Under the pieces are notes generated by a model, which saw only the letters and a program-made list of their open reading frames with translations, made no database searches and was not told the origin of the DNA. The position numbers and the translations under genes are program-made. From positions 62,001-126,000 of the forward strand of contig NZ_MTLG01000104.1 in NCBI RefSeq assembly GCF_002192695.1: DNA of 64,000 nt, read 5' to 3'. Positions 1-9,185 of this stretch are shown here, piece by piece. Position 1 is the first letter of the stretch; each line of letters starts with the position of its first letter. The DNA comes from Achromobacter xylosoxidans (lineage in GTDB: Bacteria > Pseudomonadota > Gammaproteobacteria > Burkholderiales > Burkholderiaceae_B).

Positions 1-745
1 TGCCCAGCTCCTTGTAGAAGGGCACGTTGGAATCGCCGTTGATGGTGGAGATGACGGCCGTCTTGCCGCCGGTGGCGAACTTCTTGATGTTGGCGACGAT
101 GGTCTGGTAGTCGGAATGGCCGAAGGGCGTGTAGACCTCGTCGATGTCGCTGTCCTTGACGCCCTTGGAGTGCAGGAAGGCGCGCAGGATCTTGTTGGTG
201 GTGCGCGGGTAGACATAGTCGGTGCCCAGCAGCACGAAGCGCTTGGCGCCGCCGCCGTCTTCGCTCATCAGGTATTCGACGGCGGGTATGGCCTGTTGGT
301 TGGGCGCGGCGCCGGTGTAGAACACGTTCTTCTCCAGCTCCTCGCCTTCGTATTGCACCGGGTAGAAGAGCAGGCCGTTGAGTTCCTTGAACACCGGCAG
401 CACGGACTTGCGCGACACCGAGGTCCAGCAGCCGAAGACAACCGCCACCTTGTCCTGGGACAGCAGCTGGCGCGACTTCTCGGCGAACAGCGGCCAGTTC
501 GACGCGGGGTCCACCACCACGGCTTCGAGCTTCTTGCCCATCACGCCGCCATTGGCGTTGATCTCATCGATGGTCATCAGGGCCACGTCCTTGAGCGACG
601 TTTCCGAGATCGCCATGGTGCCCGAGAGCGAATGCAGGATGCCGACCTTGATGGTGTCCTCGGCGGCGAGTACCTGCGGCATCCATCCGGACATGGCCAA
701 CAGGCTCACGGCGGTCAGTTGCTTAAGGGCTAGTCTGCGTTTCAT
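1..745 (-). CDS. urtA: Urea ABC transporter substrate-binding protein, 3' end cut by window edge
   Basis: Periplasmic urea-binding subunit of the UrtABCDE uptake system. I translated the minus strand from an ATG at 745; the frame stays open to base 1, giving about 248 residues. The N-terminus is a signal peptide (MKRRLALKQ, hydrophobic core, cut near residue 28), followed by [16 protein letters not shown] and a stretch with [18 protein letters not shown] and [12 protein letters not shown], typical of UrtA/AmiC-like type I binding proteins. An AGGAGT Shine-Dalgarno lies 5 bases before the ATG. It is divergent from allophanate hydrolase and urea carboxylase, which supports urea as substrate. 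The rest of the protein and probably urtBCDE lie to the left. An amide-binding relative is possible but less likely. Confidence 0.93.
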   Translation of the reverse strand, partial: MKRRLALKQLTAVSLLAMSGWMPQVLAAEDTIKVGILHSLSGTMAISETSLKDVALMTIDEINANGGVMGKKLEAVVVDPASNWPLFAEKSRQLLSQDKVAVVFGCWTSVSRKSVLPVFKELNGLLFYPVQYEGEELEKNVFYTGAAPNQQAIPAVEYLMSEDGGGAKRFVLLGTDYVYPRTTNKILRAFLHSKGVKDSDIDEVYTPFGHSDYQTIVANIKKFATGGKTAVISTINGDSNVPFYKELG

Positions 746-1112
746 GGTGACTCCTGAATGGAATGGGCCGGCCGCGCCGGCGAGAACGATCTGAAAACAC
801 CCGACAACGAGGACCTAAAAGCAAAAGGCATGCCAACCGCGCGCGCACGCACGGTCCGCTATATGAAGGGGGGAAACGACACGCGCGCCAGTGAAGGCGG
901 TGCGCGACGCGGCAGGGGCCGATCTGGTGCCGCATGCACAACATGGGTGCGCACGCCGCCCGTTGGCGGTGCGCGCGCGCCGCGCCGCGGCGCTGGCCGC
1001 GGGCCGCAAGCGGCGCGTTGCCGCAGGGAAGCGGGGCAGGCGCGGGGCGGCGGCCTACATGGCACGCCGATTGCTTGGGAATCCGTACTTGTATACAAGA
1101 AAGGACTCCAGC
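746..1112. promoter_or_regulatory. Divergent intergenic region urtA / atzF
   Basis: This 367-base gap between two divergent start codons must hold the promoters for both urea uptake and urea breakdown. I see no convincing reading frame and no clear sigma-70 promoter in the very GC-rich part. The one strong signal is the perfect palindrome at 1088-1099, annotated separately. Confidence 0.5.
1088..1099. promoter_or_regulatory. Palindromic operator CTTGTATACAAG upstream of atzF
   Basis: Perfect 12-base palindrome with a TTGTATACAA core. It matches the T-N-G-T...A-C-N-A pattern known for FadR/FCD-subfamily GntR repressors. It ends directly before the AAAGGA ribosome-binding site (1100-1105) of the ATG at 1113. 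The FCD-GntR gene at 6611-7360 closes the same operon, so autorepression of the urea operon is the natural inference. Confidence 0.6.
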
Positions 1113-2933
1113 ATGAACGCCGTAGCAACGCAGAAGGGCCCGCTCGCCTGGACGATCGCGCAGTGGCAGGCCGCCTATCGCAACGAGGGCGCCACGCCCG
1201 AGACCTTGTTGGCCGCCTGGGCCGAACGCGGCAACGCGCCAGACAATGCCTGGATCAAGCGCGTGGACGGCGCCACGCTGGCGCGGCAGCTCGATGCCCT
1301 GCAAGGGCTGCTGGAAGCGGCCAACGGCGATCTGACGCGGCTGCCGCTTTACGGCGTGCCGTTCGCCATCAAGGACAATATCGACGCCGCCGGCTGGCCC
1401 ACCACGGCGGCCTGCCCGGAATTCGCATACACGCCCGAGGAAGATGCGACCGTGGTCGCCCGCCTGCGTGCGGCCGGCGCCATCCTGGTGGGCAAGACCA
1501 ACCTGGACCAGTTCGCCACCGGACTGGTGGGCACGCGTTCGCCGCTGGGCGCGGTGCCCAATACGTTCAATCCGGACTACGTCAGCGGCGGCTCCAGTTC
1601 GGGTTCGGCTTCCGTGGTGGCGCGCGGCCTGGCCGCTTTCTCGTTGGGCACCGACACTGCGGGCTCGGGCCGCGTGCCGGCGGGGTTCAACAACATCGTG
1701 GGCCTCAAGCCCACCAAGGGGCGGCTCAGCGCGGCAGGCGTGGTGCCGGCATGCCGCACGCAGGACTGCGTGTCGGTGTTCGCGCTGACGGTGGACGACG
1801 CCGAACTGGTGGCCGACATTGCAGCGGGTTGGGACGCGCGCGACCCCTATTCTCGCGCTCAGCCGGTAGGGAGCGGAAATCCTTGGCCGGCGCAACCCAG
1901 GCTGGCGATTCCCGCGCAGCTGGAATTCTTCGGCGATGCGCAGGCCGCGGCGGCGTTCGACCAGGCCGTGAGCGACCTGAAGGCCAGCGGCGCAACGGTC
2001 GAACCCATCGACTTCACGCCGTTCAGCGAGCTGGCGGCGTTGCTGTATCAAGGGCCATGGGTCGCCGAGCGCTTTGCCGCCGTGGAAGCGCTGTGGAAGC
2101 AGAACCCTGACGCCATCCATCCGGTGGTACGCGGCATCGTCGAACAGGCAGCCAACTACAGCGCGCTGGACGGGTTCAAGGCCGAGTACCGGCGCGCCGA
2201 GCTGACGCGCGGCATCCATCAGGCGCTGGCAGGCTTCGATGCGCTGGTGGTGCCGACTACGCCCTCGATCTACACCATCGCCCAGCTCGAAGCCGATCCG
2301 GTGACGCTGAACTCGAGATTGGGGATCTACACCAACTTCACGAACCTGGCCGACCTGTCGGCGCTGGCGCTGCCCGCGGGCATGCGCGGCGACGGCCTGC
2401 CCGCGGGCATCACGCTGATCGGCATGGCTTGGCAGGACCATGCGCTGGCGCAGTTCGGACGACAGTGGCAGGCGCGCCTGGCGCTGCCGCTGGGCGCCAC
2501 CGGCGCGCCGTTGCCCGCAGCCGGCCTTGCGGCCCCGCCCGCGCGCGACACCGTGCGCGTATCGGTGGTGGGCGCGCACCTGCGCGGCATGCCGCTGAAC
2601 CATCAACTGACCTCGCGCCGCGCCGTGTTCGTCGAAGCGGCGCGCACGGCCGGCGATTACCGCCTATACGCCCTGGCCAATACCACGCCGCCCAAGCCCG
2701 GCCTGGTGAAGTCCGCGAGCGGCGCGCCCATCGAGGTCGAACTCTGGGACGTACCGCTGGCCGCCTTCGGCGCCTTCGTGGCCGAGATCCCCGCGCCGCT
2801 GGGTATCGGCACGCTGGAGCTGGCGGACGGCCGCCAGGTCAAGGGCTTCATCTGCGAGCCGCGCGGCCTGGAGGGCGCGCGCGACATCACGGAGTTCGGC
2901 GGCTGGCGCGCCTACCTGGCCAGCCTGGCCTGA
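1113..2933 (+). CDS. atzF: Allophanate hydrolase
   Basis: Hydrolyses allophanate, the product of urea carboxylase, to ammonia and CO2 in the cytosol. The 606-residue protein has the amidase-signature fold: Lys87 in VPFAIKDNID, the cis-Ser around 161 in GGSSSGS, and the nucleophile Ser185 in GTDTAGSGRVPAGF. After the amidase core (about residues 20-460) comes the C-terminal domain found in full-length allophanate hydrolases (about 470-606). The start is the ATG preceded by AAAGGA; the frame is open further upstream, but that stretch is intergenic-like. Urea carboxylase follows 42 bases later. The order hydrolase-carboxylase-regulator implies one transcript. Confidence 0.93.
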   Translation: MNAVATQKGPLAWTIAQWQAAYRNEGATPETLLAAWAERGNAPDNAWIKRVDGATLARQLDALQGLLEAANGDLTRLPLYGVPFAIKDNIDAAGWPTTAACPEFAYTPEEDATVVARLRAAGAILVGKTNLDQFATGLVGTRSPLGAVPNTFNPDYVSGGSSSGSASVVARGLAAFSLGTDTAGSGRVPAGFNNIVGLKPTKGRLSAAGVVPACRTQDCVSVFALTVDDAELVADIAAGWDARDPYSRAQPVGSGNPWPAQPRLAIPAQLEFFGDAQAAAAFDQAVSDLKASGATVEPIDFTPFSELAALLYQGPWVAERFAAVEALWKQNPDAIHPVVRGIVEQAANYSALDGFKAEYRRAELTRGIHQALAGFDALVVPTTPSIYTIAQLEADPVTLNSRLGIYTNFTNLADLSALALPAGMRGDGLPAGITLIGMAWQDHALAQFGRQWQARLALPLGATGAPLPAAGLAAPPARDTVRVSVVGAHLRGMPLNHQLTSRRAVFVEAARTAGDYRLYALANTTPPKPGLVKSASGAPIEVELWDVPLAAFGAFVAEIPAPLGIGTLELADGRQVKGFICEPRGLEGARDITEFGGWRAYLASLA

Positions 2934-2975
2934 TCTCCGCTTTCGATAACCCGCAAGAAACCTGGGAGTCGCACC

Positions 2976-5900
2976 GTGTTCGATACCGTTCTGATTGCCA
3001 ACCGCGGCGAGATCGCCGTCCGCGCCATCCGCACCCTCAAGCGGCTGGGCATCCGCAGCGTGGCCGTTTACTCCGACCCGGACCGCAATGCCGCCCACGT
3101 GCGCGCGGCCGACGAGGCCGTGGCGCTGGGCGGCGAGAAGGCCGCCGACAGCTACCTGCGCATGGACCTGCTGCTGGCCGCCGCCCGCGCGCATGGCGCG
3201 CAGGCCATCTACCCCGGCTATGGCTTCCTGTCCGAAAGCGCCGAGTTCGCACAGGCCTGCGAAGATGCCGGCATCGCGTTCGTCGGCCCGACGCCGCTGC
3301 AGATCCGCGAGTTCGGCCTGAAGCACCGCTCCCGCGAACTGGCGGCCGAGGCCGGCGTGCCGATGACGCCGGGCACGGGCCTGCTCGACAGCCTGGGCGC
3401 CGCGCTGTCGCAGGCCGAGCGCATCGGCTATCCGGTGATGCTCAAGAGCACGGCGGGCGGCGGCGGCATCGGTCTTTCGCGCTGCGACAACGAGGCCGAG
3501 CTGACCGCGGCCTTCGATAGCGTGCAGCGCATGGGCGAACACTTCTTCAGCGACGGCGGCGCCTTCATCGAGCGTTACGTCGACAACGCGCGCCACGTCG
3601 AGGTGCAGATCTTCGGCGATGGCGCCGGCCGCGTGCTGGCCCTGGGCGAGCGCGATTGTTCGGTGCAGCGCCGCAACCAGAAGGTCATCGAAGAGACGCC
3701 CGCGCCGCTGCTGCCCGCCGCCACGCGCCAGGCCCTGCACGCCGCCGCCGTGCGGCTGGGCGAGTCGGTCAACTACCGTTCCGCCGGCACCGTGGAGTTC
3801 ATCTACGACCCGGCGCGCGACAGCTTCTATTTCCTGGAGGTCAATACCCGTTTGCAGGTCGAGCATCCTGTCACGGAAGCGGTCACGGGCCTGGATCTGG
3901 TCGAATGCATGCTGCGCGTGGCCGCGGGCGAACCGCTGGACTACGCCGCCATGTCGCGCGCGCCGCAAGGCGCGTCGATCGAGGTGCGGCTGTATGCCGA
4001 GGATCCGCTGCGCCAGTTCCAGCCGTCGCCGGGCGCGTTGACCGATGTGTACTTTCCGGAAGGCCTGCGGGTGGACGGCTGGGTCGCGACCGGCACCGAG
4101 GTGCCGGCGTTCTACGACCCCATGCTGGCCAAGCTGATCGTGCATGCCGGCACGCGCGAGGCCGCGCTGGACAAGCTGGCGCACGCGCTGGCCCGCACGC
4201 GCCTGCATGGCATCGCCACCAACCTGGACTATCTGCGGCAGATCGTGGACGACGCGCGCTTTCGCGCCGGCGAGCTGTCCACGCGCTTTCTGGAGACCTT
4301 CACGTACCGGCCCGCCGCGATCGAGGTGCTGGCGGCGGGTACCTACACCAGCGTGCAGGACTACCCCGGGCGGGTGGGCTACTGGGACATCGGCGTGCCG
4401 CCCTCGGGGCCGATGGACGACTATGCCTTCCGCATGGCCAACCGCATCGTCGGCAATGCGCCCGACGCAGCCGGCATCGAGGCTACGCTGGTCGGCCCGA
4501 CCTTGCGCTTTCACGGCGATGCCATCGTGGCGCTGACGGGCGCAACTTGCGCCGCCACCCTGGACGGCGAACCGGTGCCCATGTGGACACCGGTGGCCGT
4601 GCGTTCCGGTCAGGTGCTGGCGACCGGCCGCGCGCTGTCGGGCTGCCGCAGCTATCTGGCGGTGCGCAACGGCCTGGACGTGCCGCTCTACCTGGGCAGC
4701 CGTTCGACCTTTGCGCTGGGCCAGTTTGGCGGCCATGCCGGCCGCACCTTGCGTGTGGGCGACATGCTGCCGCGGGTCCGGCCGGAGCTGGCCAATGATG
4801 CCGCCGCGCCCGTGTCCGAGCCTCAGGCTGCGCCTGCCGCGCTGATTCCGGCCTATGGCAACACCTGGGAAATCGGCGTGCTCTACGGCCCGCATGGCGC
4901 GCCGGATTTCTTCCGGCCCGAAGCCATCGAGGCCTTCTTCGCCGCGGACTGGGAAGTGCACTACAACTCCAACCGGCTGGGCGTGCGCCTGATCGGCCCC
5001 AAGCCCGCCTGGGCGCGCGAGGACGGCGGCGAGGCCGGCCTGCATCCGTCCAACATCCATGATTGCGAATACGCCATCGGCAGCATCAACTTCACCGGCG
5101 ACAGCCCCGTCATCCTGACGCGCGACGGCCCCAGCCTGGGCGGCTTCGTCTGCCCCGTCACGATTGCCCGCGCCGAACTGTGGAAGGTCGGGCAGGTCAA
5201 GCCGGGCGACCGCATCCGCTTCGTGCGCATCGATTATCGGCAGGCGGTGGCGCTGGAGGCGGCGCAGGACCGTTGCGTGGCCGAACTGGCGGCGCCCGCG
5301 CAGCCCGCGCAAGCCGCGGCGCCTGCCGTCGTGGCGGAACCCATCGTGGCGGCGCTGCCGGCGCAGGGCGCGCGCCCTGCGGTTTCCTACCGCCAGGCGG
5401 GCGACGGCTACCTGCTGCTGGAATATGGCGACAACGTGCTGGACCTGGCGCTGCGCATGCGCATCCATTTGCTGATGGAGGCGCTCAACGCCGATCCCAT
5501 CGCCGGCGTGCTGGAGCTGTCGCCCGGCGTGCGTTCGCTGCAGATCCGCTACGACAGCCGGGTCATCCTGCAAGGCGCGCTGATCGAGCGCCTGCTGCGG
5601 ATCGAGAGCGGCCTGGCCGACGTGGCCACGCTCAAGGTGCCTACCCGCGTGGTCTACCTGCCCATGGCGTTCGAGGATTCGGCCACACTGGGCGCGGTGC
5701 AGCGCTACCAGGAAACCGTGCGCGCCAGCGCGCCCTGGCTGCCGAACAATGTGGACTTCATCCAGCGCATCAACGGCCTGGCCAGCCGCAAGCAGGTCCG
5801 CGACATCGTATTCGACGCCAGCTACCTGATCATGGGCCTGGGCGACGTGTACCTGGGCGCGCCCTGCGCGGTGCCGATAGATCCGCGCCACCGCCTGCTG

Positions 5901-6608
5901 ACGTCCAAGTACAACCCGGCCCGCACCTACACCGCCGAAGGCACGGTAGGCATAGGCGGGGTCTACATGTGCATCTACGGCATGGATTCGCCTGGGGGCT
6001 ATCAGCTGGTCGGGCGCACCTTGCCCATCTGGAACAAGTTCCTGAAGAACCCGGTGTTCCAGGATGGCAAGCCCTGGCTGCTGCGCTTTTTCGACCAGGT
6101 GCGCTTCTACCCGGTGACCGAGGCCGAGCTCGACGTGTTGCGCGAGGACTTCCGCGAAGGCCGGGCCACCGTCCGCATCGAGGAAGAGATGTTCGACTTC
6201 GCCGCGCACCAGCGCTTCCTGGCGCAAGAGGCTGACAGTATCGCCGCGTTCCAGACGCGCCAGAAGAGCGCCTTCGACGCCGAGGTCGCCTTGTGGAAAA
6301 GCGAGGATGCGGCGGTGGAGCAGGACGCGGCTGCGCCCGAGCCCGAGGCCGAGGCGGCACTGAAGGAAGGAGAAAGCCTGGTCAGCGCCGATATGTGCGG
6401 CAACATCTGGAAGATCCCGGTGCAGGTGGGCCAGAGCGTATCGGCCGGCGACACGCTGGTGGTGGTCGAGGCCATGAAGATGGAGCTGTCCGTCATCGCG
6501 CCCGCGTCGGGGACCGTGGCCGCTATCCGCTGCGTTCCCGGCAAGCCGGTGAACGCGGGCGATCCGCTCATCGTGCTGGCCGAAGACGCGACCTGCCCCG
6601 TGGTTTGA
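2976..6608 (+). CDS. uca: Urea carboxylase (biotin-dependent, full length)
   Basis: ATP- and biotin-dependent carboxylation of urea to allophanate, the first step of the urea amidolyase route. The 1210-residue protein has all parts in one chain: biotin carboxylase (1 to about 450; glycine-rich loop at 158-166, EVNTRLQVEHPVTE at 288-301), a KipA/AHS2-type domain starting near 455 (VQDYPGRVGYWDIGVPPSGPM), a KipI/AHS1-type domain (about 805-1020), and a C-terminal biotinyl domain with the biotin-accepting Lys1168 in EAMKME. It starts with GTG at 2976 after GGGAG. The homologous urea amidolyase of yeasts is fused to the hydrolase; here they are two genes. Biotin must be supplied elsewhere (bioB lies at the right edge). 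Confidence 0.95.
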   Translation: MFDTVLIANRGEIAVRAIRTLKRLGIRSVAVYSDPDRNAAHVRAADEAVALGGEKAADSYLRMDLLLAAARAHGAQAIYPGYGFLSESAEFAQACEDAGIAFVGPTPLQIREFGLKHRSRELAAEAGVPMTPGTGLLDSLGAALSQAERIGYPVMLKSTAGGGGIGLSRCDNEAELTAAFDSVQRMGEHFFSDGGAFIERYVDNARHVEVQIFGDGAGRVLALGERDCSVQRRNQKVIEETPAPLLPAATRQALHAAAVRLGESVNYRSAGTVEFIYDPARDSFYFLEVNTRLQVEHPVTEAVTGLDLVECMLRVAAGEPLDYAAMSRAPQGASIEVRLYAEDPLRQFQPSPGALTDVYFPEGLRVDGWVATGTEVPAFYDPMLAKLIVHAGTREAALDKLAHALARTRLHGIATNLDYLRQIVDDARFRAGELSTRFLETFTYRPAAIEVLAAGTYTSVQDYPGRVGYWDIGVPPSGPMDDYAFRMANRIVGNAPDAAGIEATLVGPTLRFHGDAIVALTGATCAATLDGEPVPMWTPVAVRSGQVLATGRALSGCRSYLAVRNGLDVPLYLGSRSTFALGQFGGHAGRTLRVGDMLPRVRPELANDAAAPVSEPQAAPAALIPAYGNTWEIGVLYGPHGAPDFFRPEAIEAFFAADWEVHYNSNRLGVRLIGPKPAWAREDGGEAGLHPSNIHDCEYAIGSINFTGDSPVILTRDGPSLGGFVCPVTIARAELWKVGQVKPGDRIRFVRIDYRQAVALEAAQDRCVAELAAPAQPAQAAAPAVVAEPIVAALPAQGARPAVSYRQAGDGYLLLEYGDNVLDLALRMRIHLLMEALNADPIAGVLELSPGVRSLQIRYDSRVILQGALIERLLRIESGLADVATLKVPTRVVYLPMAFEDSATLGAVQRYQETVRASAPWLPNNVDFIQRINGLASRKQVRDIVFDASYLIMGLGDVYLGAPCAVPIDPRHRLLTSKYNPARTYTAEGTVGIGGVYMCIYGMDSPGGYQLVGRTLPIWNKFLKNPVFQDGKPWLLRFFDQVRFYPVTEAELDVLREDFREGRATVRIEEEMFDFAAHQRFLAQEADSIAAFQTRQKSAFDAEVALWKSEDAAVEQDAAAPEPEAEAALKEGESLVSADMCGNIWKIPVQVGQSVSAGDTLVVVEAMKMELSVIAPASGTVAAIRCVPGKPVNAGDPLIVLAEDATCPVV

Positions 6609-6610
6609 GC

Positions 6611-7360
6611 ATGCGCCTGGAATCCGTGCAGGCCGCTCCGGCCATCCGCCAGGCGCCGGCCCTGGCCGGCTCGCTGGCCGATCAGGTTTATCAGCGCCTG
6701 AAGGACGATCTGTTCGACTTCCGCGTGCTGCCGGGCGAGCGCTTTACCGAGGCCGAGGTGGCGGCGCGGCTGGGCGTCAGCCGCACACCGGTGCGGCTGG
6801 GACTGGCGCGGCTGGAGCGCGAGGGCTATGTGCTGCCCCGTCCGCGCAGCGGCTGGCAGGTGCGGCCTTTCGACTTCGAACGTTTCGAGGCGCTGTACGA
6901 CGTGCGCGTGGTGCTGGAGCAGGCCGCGGTGGAGCGGCTGTGTGCGCGCGAGCACATGGACGAGGCCGGCATCCTGGGCGCGCTGAAGGACGTGTGGCTG
7001 GCGCCGCCCCGCCAGCGCATCCTGGACGGGCGGCTGGTGGCGCAACTGGACGAGGCATTTCATTGTTCGCTGGTGGCCGCCGCCGGCAATCCCGAGATGG
7101 CGCAGATCCATCGCGACGTGACCGAGAAGATACGCATCGTGCGGCGGCTGGACTTCACCAAGGATTTCCGCGTGGACGCCACCTACGACGAACACGCCGC
7201 CATTCTGCGCGCGGTGCTGGCGAGCCGCGCCGACGAGGCCGCCCGCATGCTGCGTTCGCATATCGGCATGAGCCGCGCCGAGGTGCGCAAGATCACGCTG
7301 CACATGCTGCACCAGGCGCGCGAGCACGCTGGCGGGCGGGGGCTTGCGTCCCCGGACTAG
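6611..7360 (+). CDS. GntR-family regulator, FCD subfamily, of the urea operon
   Basis: Transcription factor of 249 residues. The N-terminal winged helix covers about residues 20-90 (LADQVYQRLKDDLF, EAEVAARLGVSRTPVR) and an all-helical FCD ligand domain about 95-230, with the Asp/His metal-ligand pattern (DEAFHCSL, later MLRSHIGM). The ATG lies two bases after the urea carboxylase stop, so translation is coupled. Its likely target is the TTGTATACAA palindrome before atzF; effector unknown (urea, allophanate or a nitrogen signal). Its stop codon shares the bases CTAG at 7357-7360 with the stop of the convergent anti-sigma gene. Confidence 0.88.
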   Translation: MRLESVQAAPAIRQAPALAGSLADQVYQRLKDDLFDFRVLPGERFTEAEVAARLGVSRTPVRLGLARLEREGYVLPRPRSGWQVRPFDFERFEALYDVRVVLEQAAVERLCAREHMDEAGILGALKDVWLAPPRQRILDGRLVAQLDEAFHCSLVAAAGNPEMAQIHRDVTEKIRIVRRLDFTKDFRVDATYDEHAAILRAVLASRADEAARMLRSHIGMSRAEVRKITLHMLHQAREHAGGRGLASPD

Positions 7361-8172
7361 CCCTGCAACTGCTGGTAGACCTCCTGCGACACGCGCAGCA
7401 GCTCGTCGCGGCTGACCGCGCCGGACAGCGCATAGCCGAACTGTCCTTCGACCCAGTAGAACACCCGCACCGGACCTTCCTGGGTGAACTGGAATGCCGT
7501 CTGGCCGCCCGCGGCTTCGCGGGTGACGTACAGCGTCAGGCGCTGGCCGTCGGCCGCGCCATACATGAAGAGCGCCACAGGTCCCGCACCGCCGGGCAGC
7601 AGGCGGCCGCCCACCAGTTCATAGCCGGCCTGCGACAGGGATGGCGGGCGCATGGTCGCGCCCATGCGCTTGGTCAGCCAGGTGACCAGGCCCTTCTCGT
7701 TGTCGGCGCCGACCTCCACGGGCCGGCCCATGTCGGGTGCGTAGACTGCGTGGGCGATGGCCGCGCGCTGGGCATAGCCGCCGGCGATGCGCTCGGGCGC
7801 GGCGGTCGCCAGCGCGGCCTGCAGCTGGCGGGCGTCCATGGCGCCGCGGGTGATCCAGGCGGCGCTGGCGCTGACGGCGGCGATCGCCACGCCGGCGGCC
7901 AGGGCGCGCCAGGGCCAGGGGTTCGCGGGCCGCGCCAGAGGCAGGCGCAGCGGCAGCGGCTCGTCCAGCACCGGATCCAGCATGGCGTGCAGCAGGCGCC
8001 GCTGCTCGCGCCATTCGTCGACGCGGGCCTGGTCCTGCGGATGCGCGGCCAGAAAGGCCTCGACCTCGGCGCGGCGCGCGGGCGGCAGCTGGCCGTCCGC
8101 ATGGGCATGCAGGTCGGCTTCGGTAATCGGGGTGCCCGCGCCGGGCACCGCATGGAGGTGTTTTTCGTTCAT
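7357..8172 (-). CDS. Transmembrane anti-sigma factor
   Basis: 271 residues: a cytosolic N-terminal part (ADLHAHADGQLPPARRAEVEAFLA, as in RsiW/anti-ECF proteins), one membrane helix near residues 88-107 and a periplasmic domain of about 160 residues. No Cys pair of a zinc-binding anti-sigma motif is present, so it is a non-ZAS type. It begins one base after the ECF sigma stop, the usual arrangement for an inhibitor that holds its sigma factor at the membrane until a periplasmic signal arrives. The signal is unknown. Assignment rests on length, topology and position. Confidence 0.8.
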   Translation of the reverse strand: MNEKHLHAVPGAGTPITEADLHAHADGQLPPARRAEVEAFLAAHPQDQARVDEWREQRRLLHAMLDPVLDEPLPLRLPLARPANPWPWRALAAGVAIAAVSASAAWITRGAMDARQLQAALATAAPERIAGGYAQRAAIAHAVYAPDMGRPVEVGADNEKGLVTWLTKRMGATMRPPSLSQAGYELVGGRLLPGGAGPVALFMYGAADGQRLTLYVTREAAGGQTAFQFTQEGPVRVFYWVEGQFGYALSGAVSRDELLRVSQEVYQQLQG

Positions 8173-8173
8173 G

Positions 8174-8686
8174 TCATTTCACGCGATGGAGCTTGCTGAC
8201 GGTATCGCGCGCCTGCATCAGCGCGCCCAGCTTTTCGCGGGCGCGCGACAGGCGCGACATGACCGTGCCCATCGGCACGTCCAGTATCCGGGCGGTTTCC
8301 TGATAGGACAGGTCCTCCACGCATATCAGCAACAGCACTTCCCGCTGTTCGGCGGGCAGGGCTTGCAGGCAGCGGTCCAGGTCGCGCACCTCCAGGTGGT
8401 CGGTCTGCGTGGCGCGCACCGGGGCGTCGGGCAGTTCGCCCGGGGCGGTCTGTTCGGCCCGCCGGCTGCTGGCGCGCACGCCGTCGATGAAATGGTTGTG
8501 CATGATGCCGAACATCCAGGCGCGCAGCTCGCCGCGCCGCTGCCAGCGTGAATAGCGGCTCCATGCGCGCTCCAGCGTGTCCTGGACCAGGTCGTCGGCC
8601 CGGTGGGGGTCGCCCGTCAGCCCGCGGGCATAACGCCGCAGGCTGGGGATGCAGGCCAGGATCAGGGCTTCGTCTTCGGCGCGCAT
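8174..8686 (-). CDS. ECF-type RNA polymerase sigma factor
   Basis: 170-residue ECF sigma factor. Region 2 spans about residues 14-80 (RRYARGLTGDPHRADDLVQDTLERAW, with LRAWMFGIMHN) and region 4 about 105-160 (LPAEQREVLLLICVEDLSYQETA, MGTVMSRLSRAREKL). It lies 30 bases downstream of the small YTF-repeat protein gene and directly upstream of its anti-sigma gene. The three probably form one transcript from the ECF-like promoter at 9131-9158, giving positive autoregulation (inference). Confidence 0.92.
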   Translation of the reverse strand: MRAEDEALILACIPSLRRYARGLTGDPHRADDLVQDTLERAWSRYSRWQRRGELRAWMFGIMHNHFIDGVRASSRRAEQTAPGELPDAPVRATQTDHLEVRDLDRCLQALPAEQREVLLLICVEDLSYQETARILDVPMGTVMSRLSRAREKLGALMQARDTVSKLHRVK

Positions 8687-8716
8687 GGGTTGCTGCGTTG
8701 GATGGCGGACACCGTA

Positions 8717-9085
8717 TCAGGGCTTGGCAACGTGCCAGACTTCCTTGAAATTGTCGCCGGTCTTGTCGCCCGCCTTGGCGTCCTTGGCGAACGTGTACAG
8801 CGGCTTGCCCTTGCTGGCCCATTGCTTGCTGCCGTCATCGCGGGTGATGACGGTCAGGTCGCCCATGGGCTTGGCGTCGGCGCTGGCCATGACGGGCGGC
8901 CAGATCTTGGCGCACTGGTCGTTGCAGGCGCTCTTGCCGCCGGCATCCTTGTCGAAGGTGTAAAGCGTCATGCCGGCGCTGTTGACCAGCATGCCGTCCT
9001 GGGTCTTGACGGCCTGGGCCTGGGCGCCGGCCGAAAACAGGGCGGCGGCGGAGATGGCCAGGGCTGCGGCGATGTGTTTGCGCAT
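8717..9085 (-). CDS. Secreted YTF-repeat protein (COG4315/PF03640 type)
   Basis: 122 residues with a clear signal peptide (MRKHIAAALAISAAALFSAGAQAQA). The mature part carries two of the short repeats typical of this family, MTLYTFDKDAGGKSAC and KPLYTFAKDAKAGD, plus a CNDQC pair and IWPPV. The biochemical function of the family is unknown. It is first in line with an ECF sigma factor and its inhibitor, so it is likely part of the stress regulon or of the signal-sensing set. Confidence 0.82.
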   Translation of the reverse strand: MRKHIAAALAISAAALFSAGAQAQAVKTQDGMLVNSAGMTLYTFDKDAGGKSACNDQCAKIWPPVMASADAKPMGDLTVITRDDGSKQWASKGKPLYTFAKDAKAGDKTGDNFKEVWHVAKP

Positions 9086-9130
9086 GGTGTGCCTCGTACG
9101 TAGATAGGGAAAGTGGGAGACTGCCCCCTA

Positions 9131-9158
9131 CAGACGCTGCCGGTTCCGGCTTTATTCC
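9131..9158 (-). promoter_or_regulatory. Candidate ECF promoter for the YTF-protein/sigma/anti-sigma operon
   Basis: On the minus strand a GGAATAAA element (9158-9151) is followed, 14 bases after it, by CGTCTG (9136-9131). GGAA-type -35 and CGTC-type -10 elements at this spacing are typical of ECF sigma factors. The -10 lies about 45 bases before the ATG at 9085. The -35 sits in a small inverted repeat, CCGGCT/AGCCGG. Recognition by the sigma factor at 8174-8686 is inference. Confidence 0.5.
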
Positions 9159-9185
9159 AGCCGGATTGAAAGAAGTTGCAAAGGG

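Noticed and set aside
723..2606. 627-codon minus-strand frame over allophanate hydrolase
   Set aside because: It overlaps the urtA start and the whole amidase core; no motifs, only shadow composition.
2664..6227. 1187-codon open frame antisense to urea carboxylase
   Set aside because: It mirrors the carboxylase reading frame in GC-rich DNA, has no family motif, and its residues (Arg/Ala/Gln/His-rich) are those expected from an antisense shadow.
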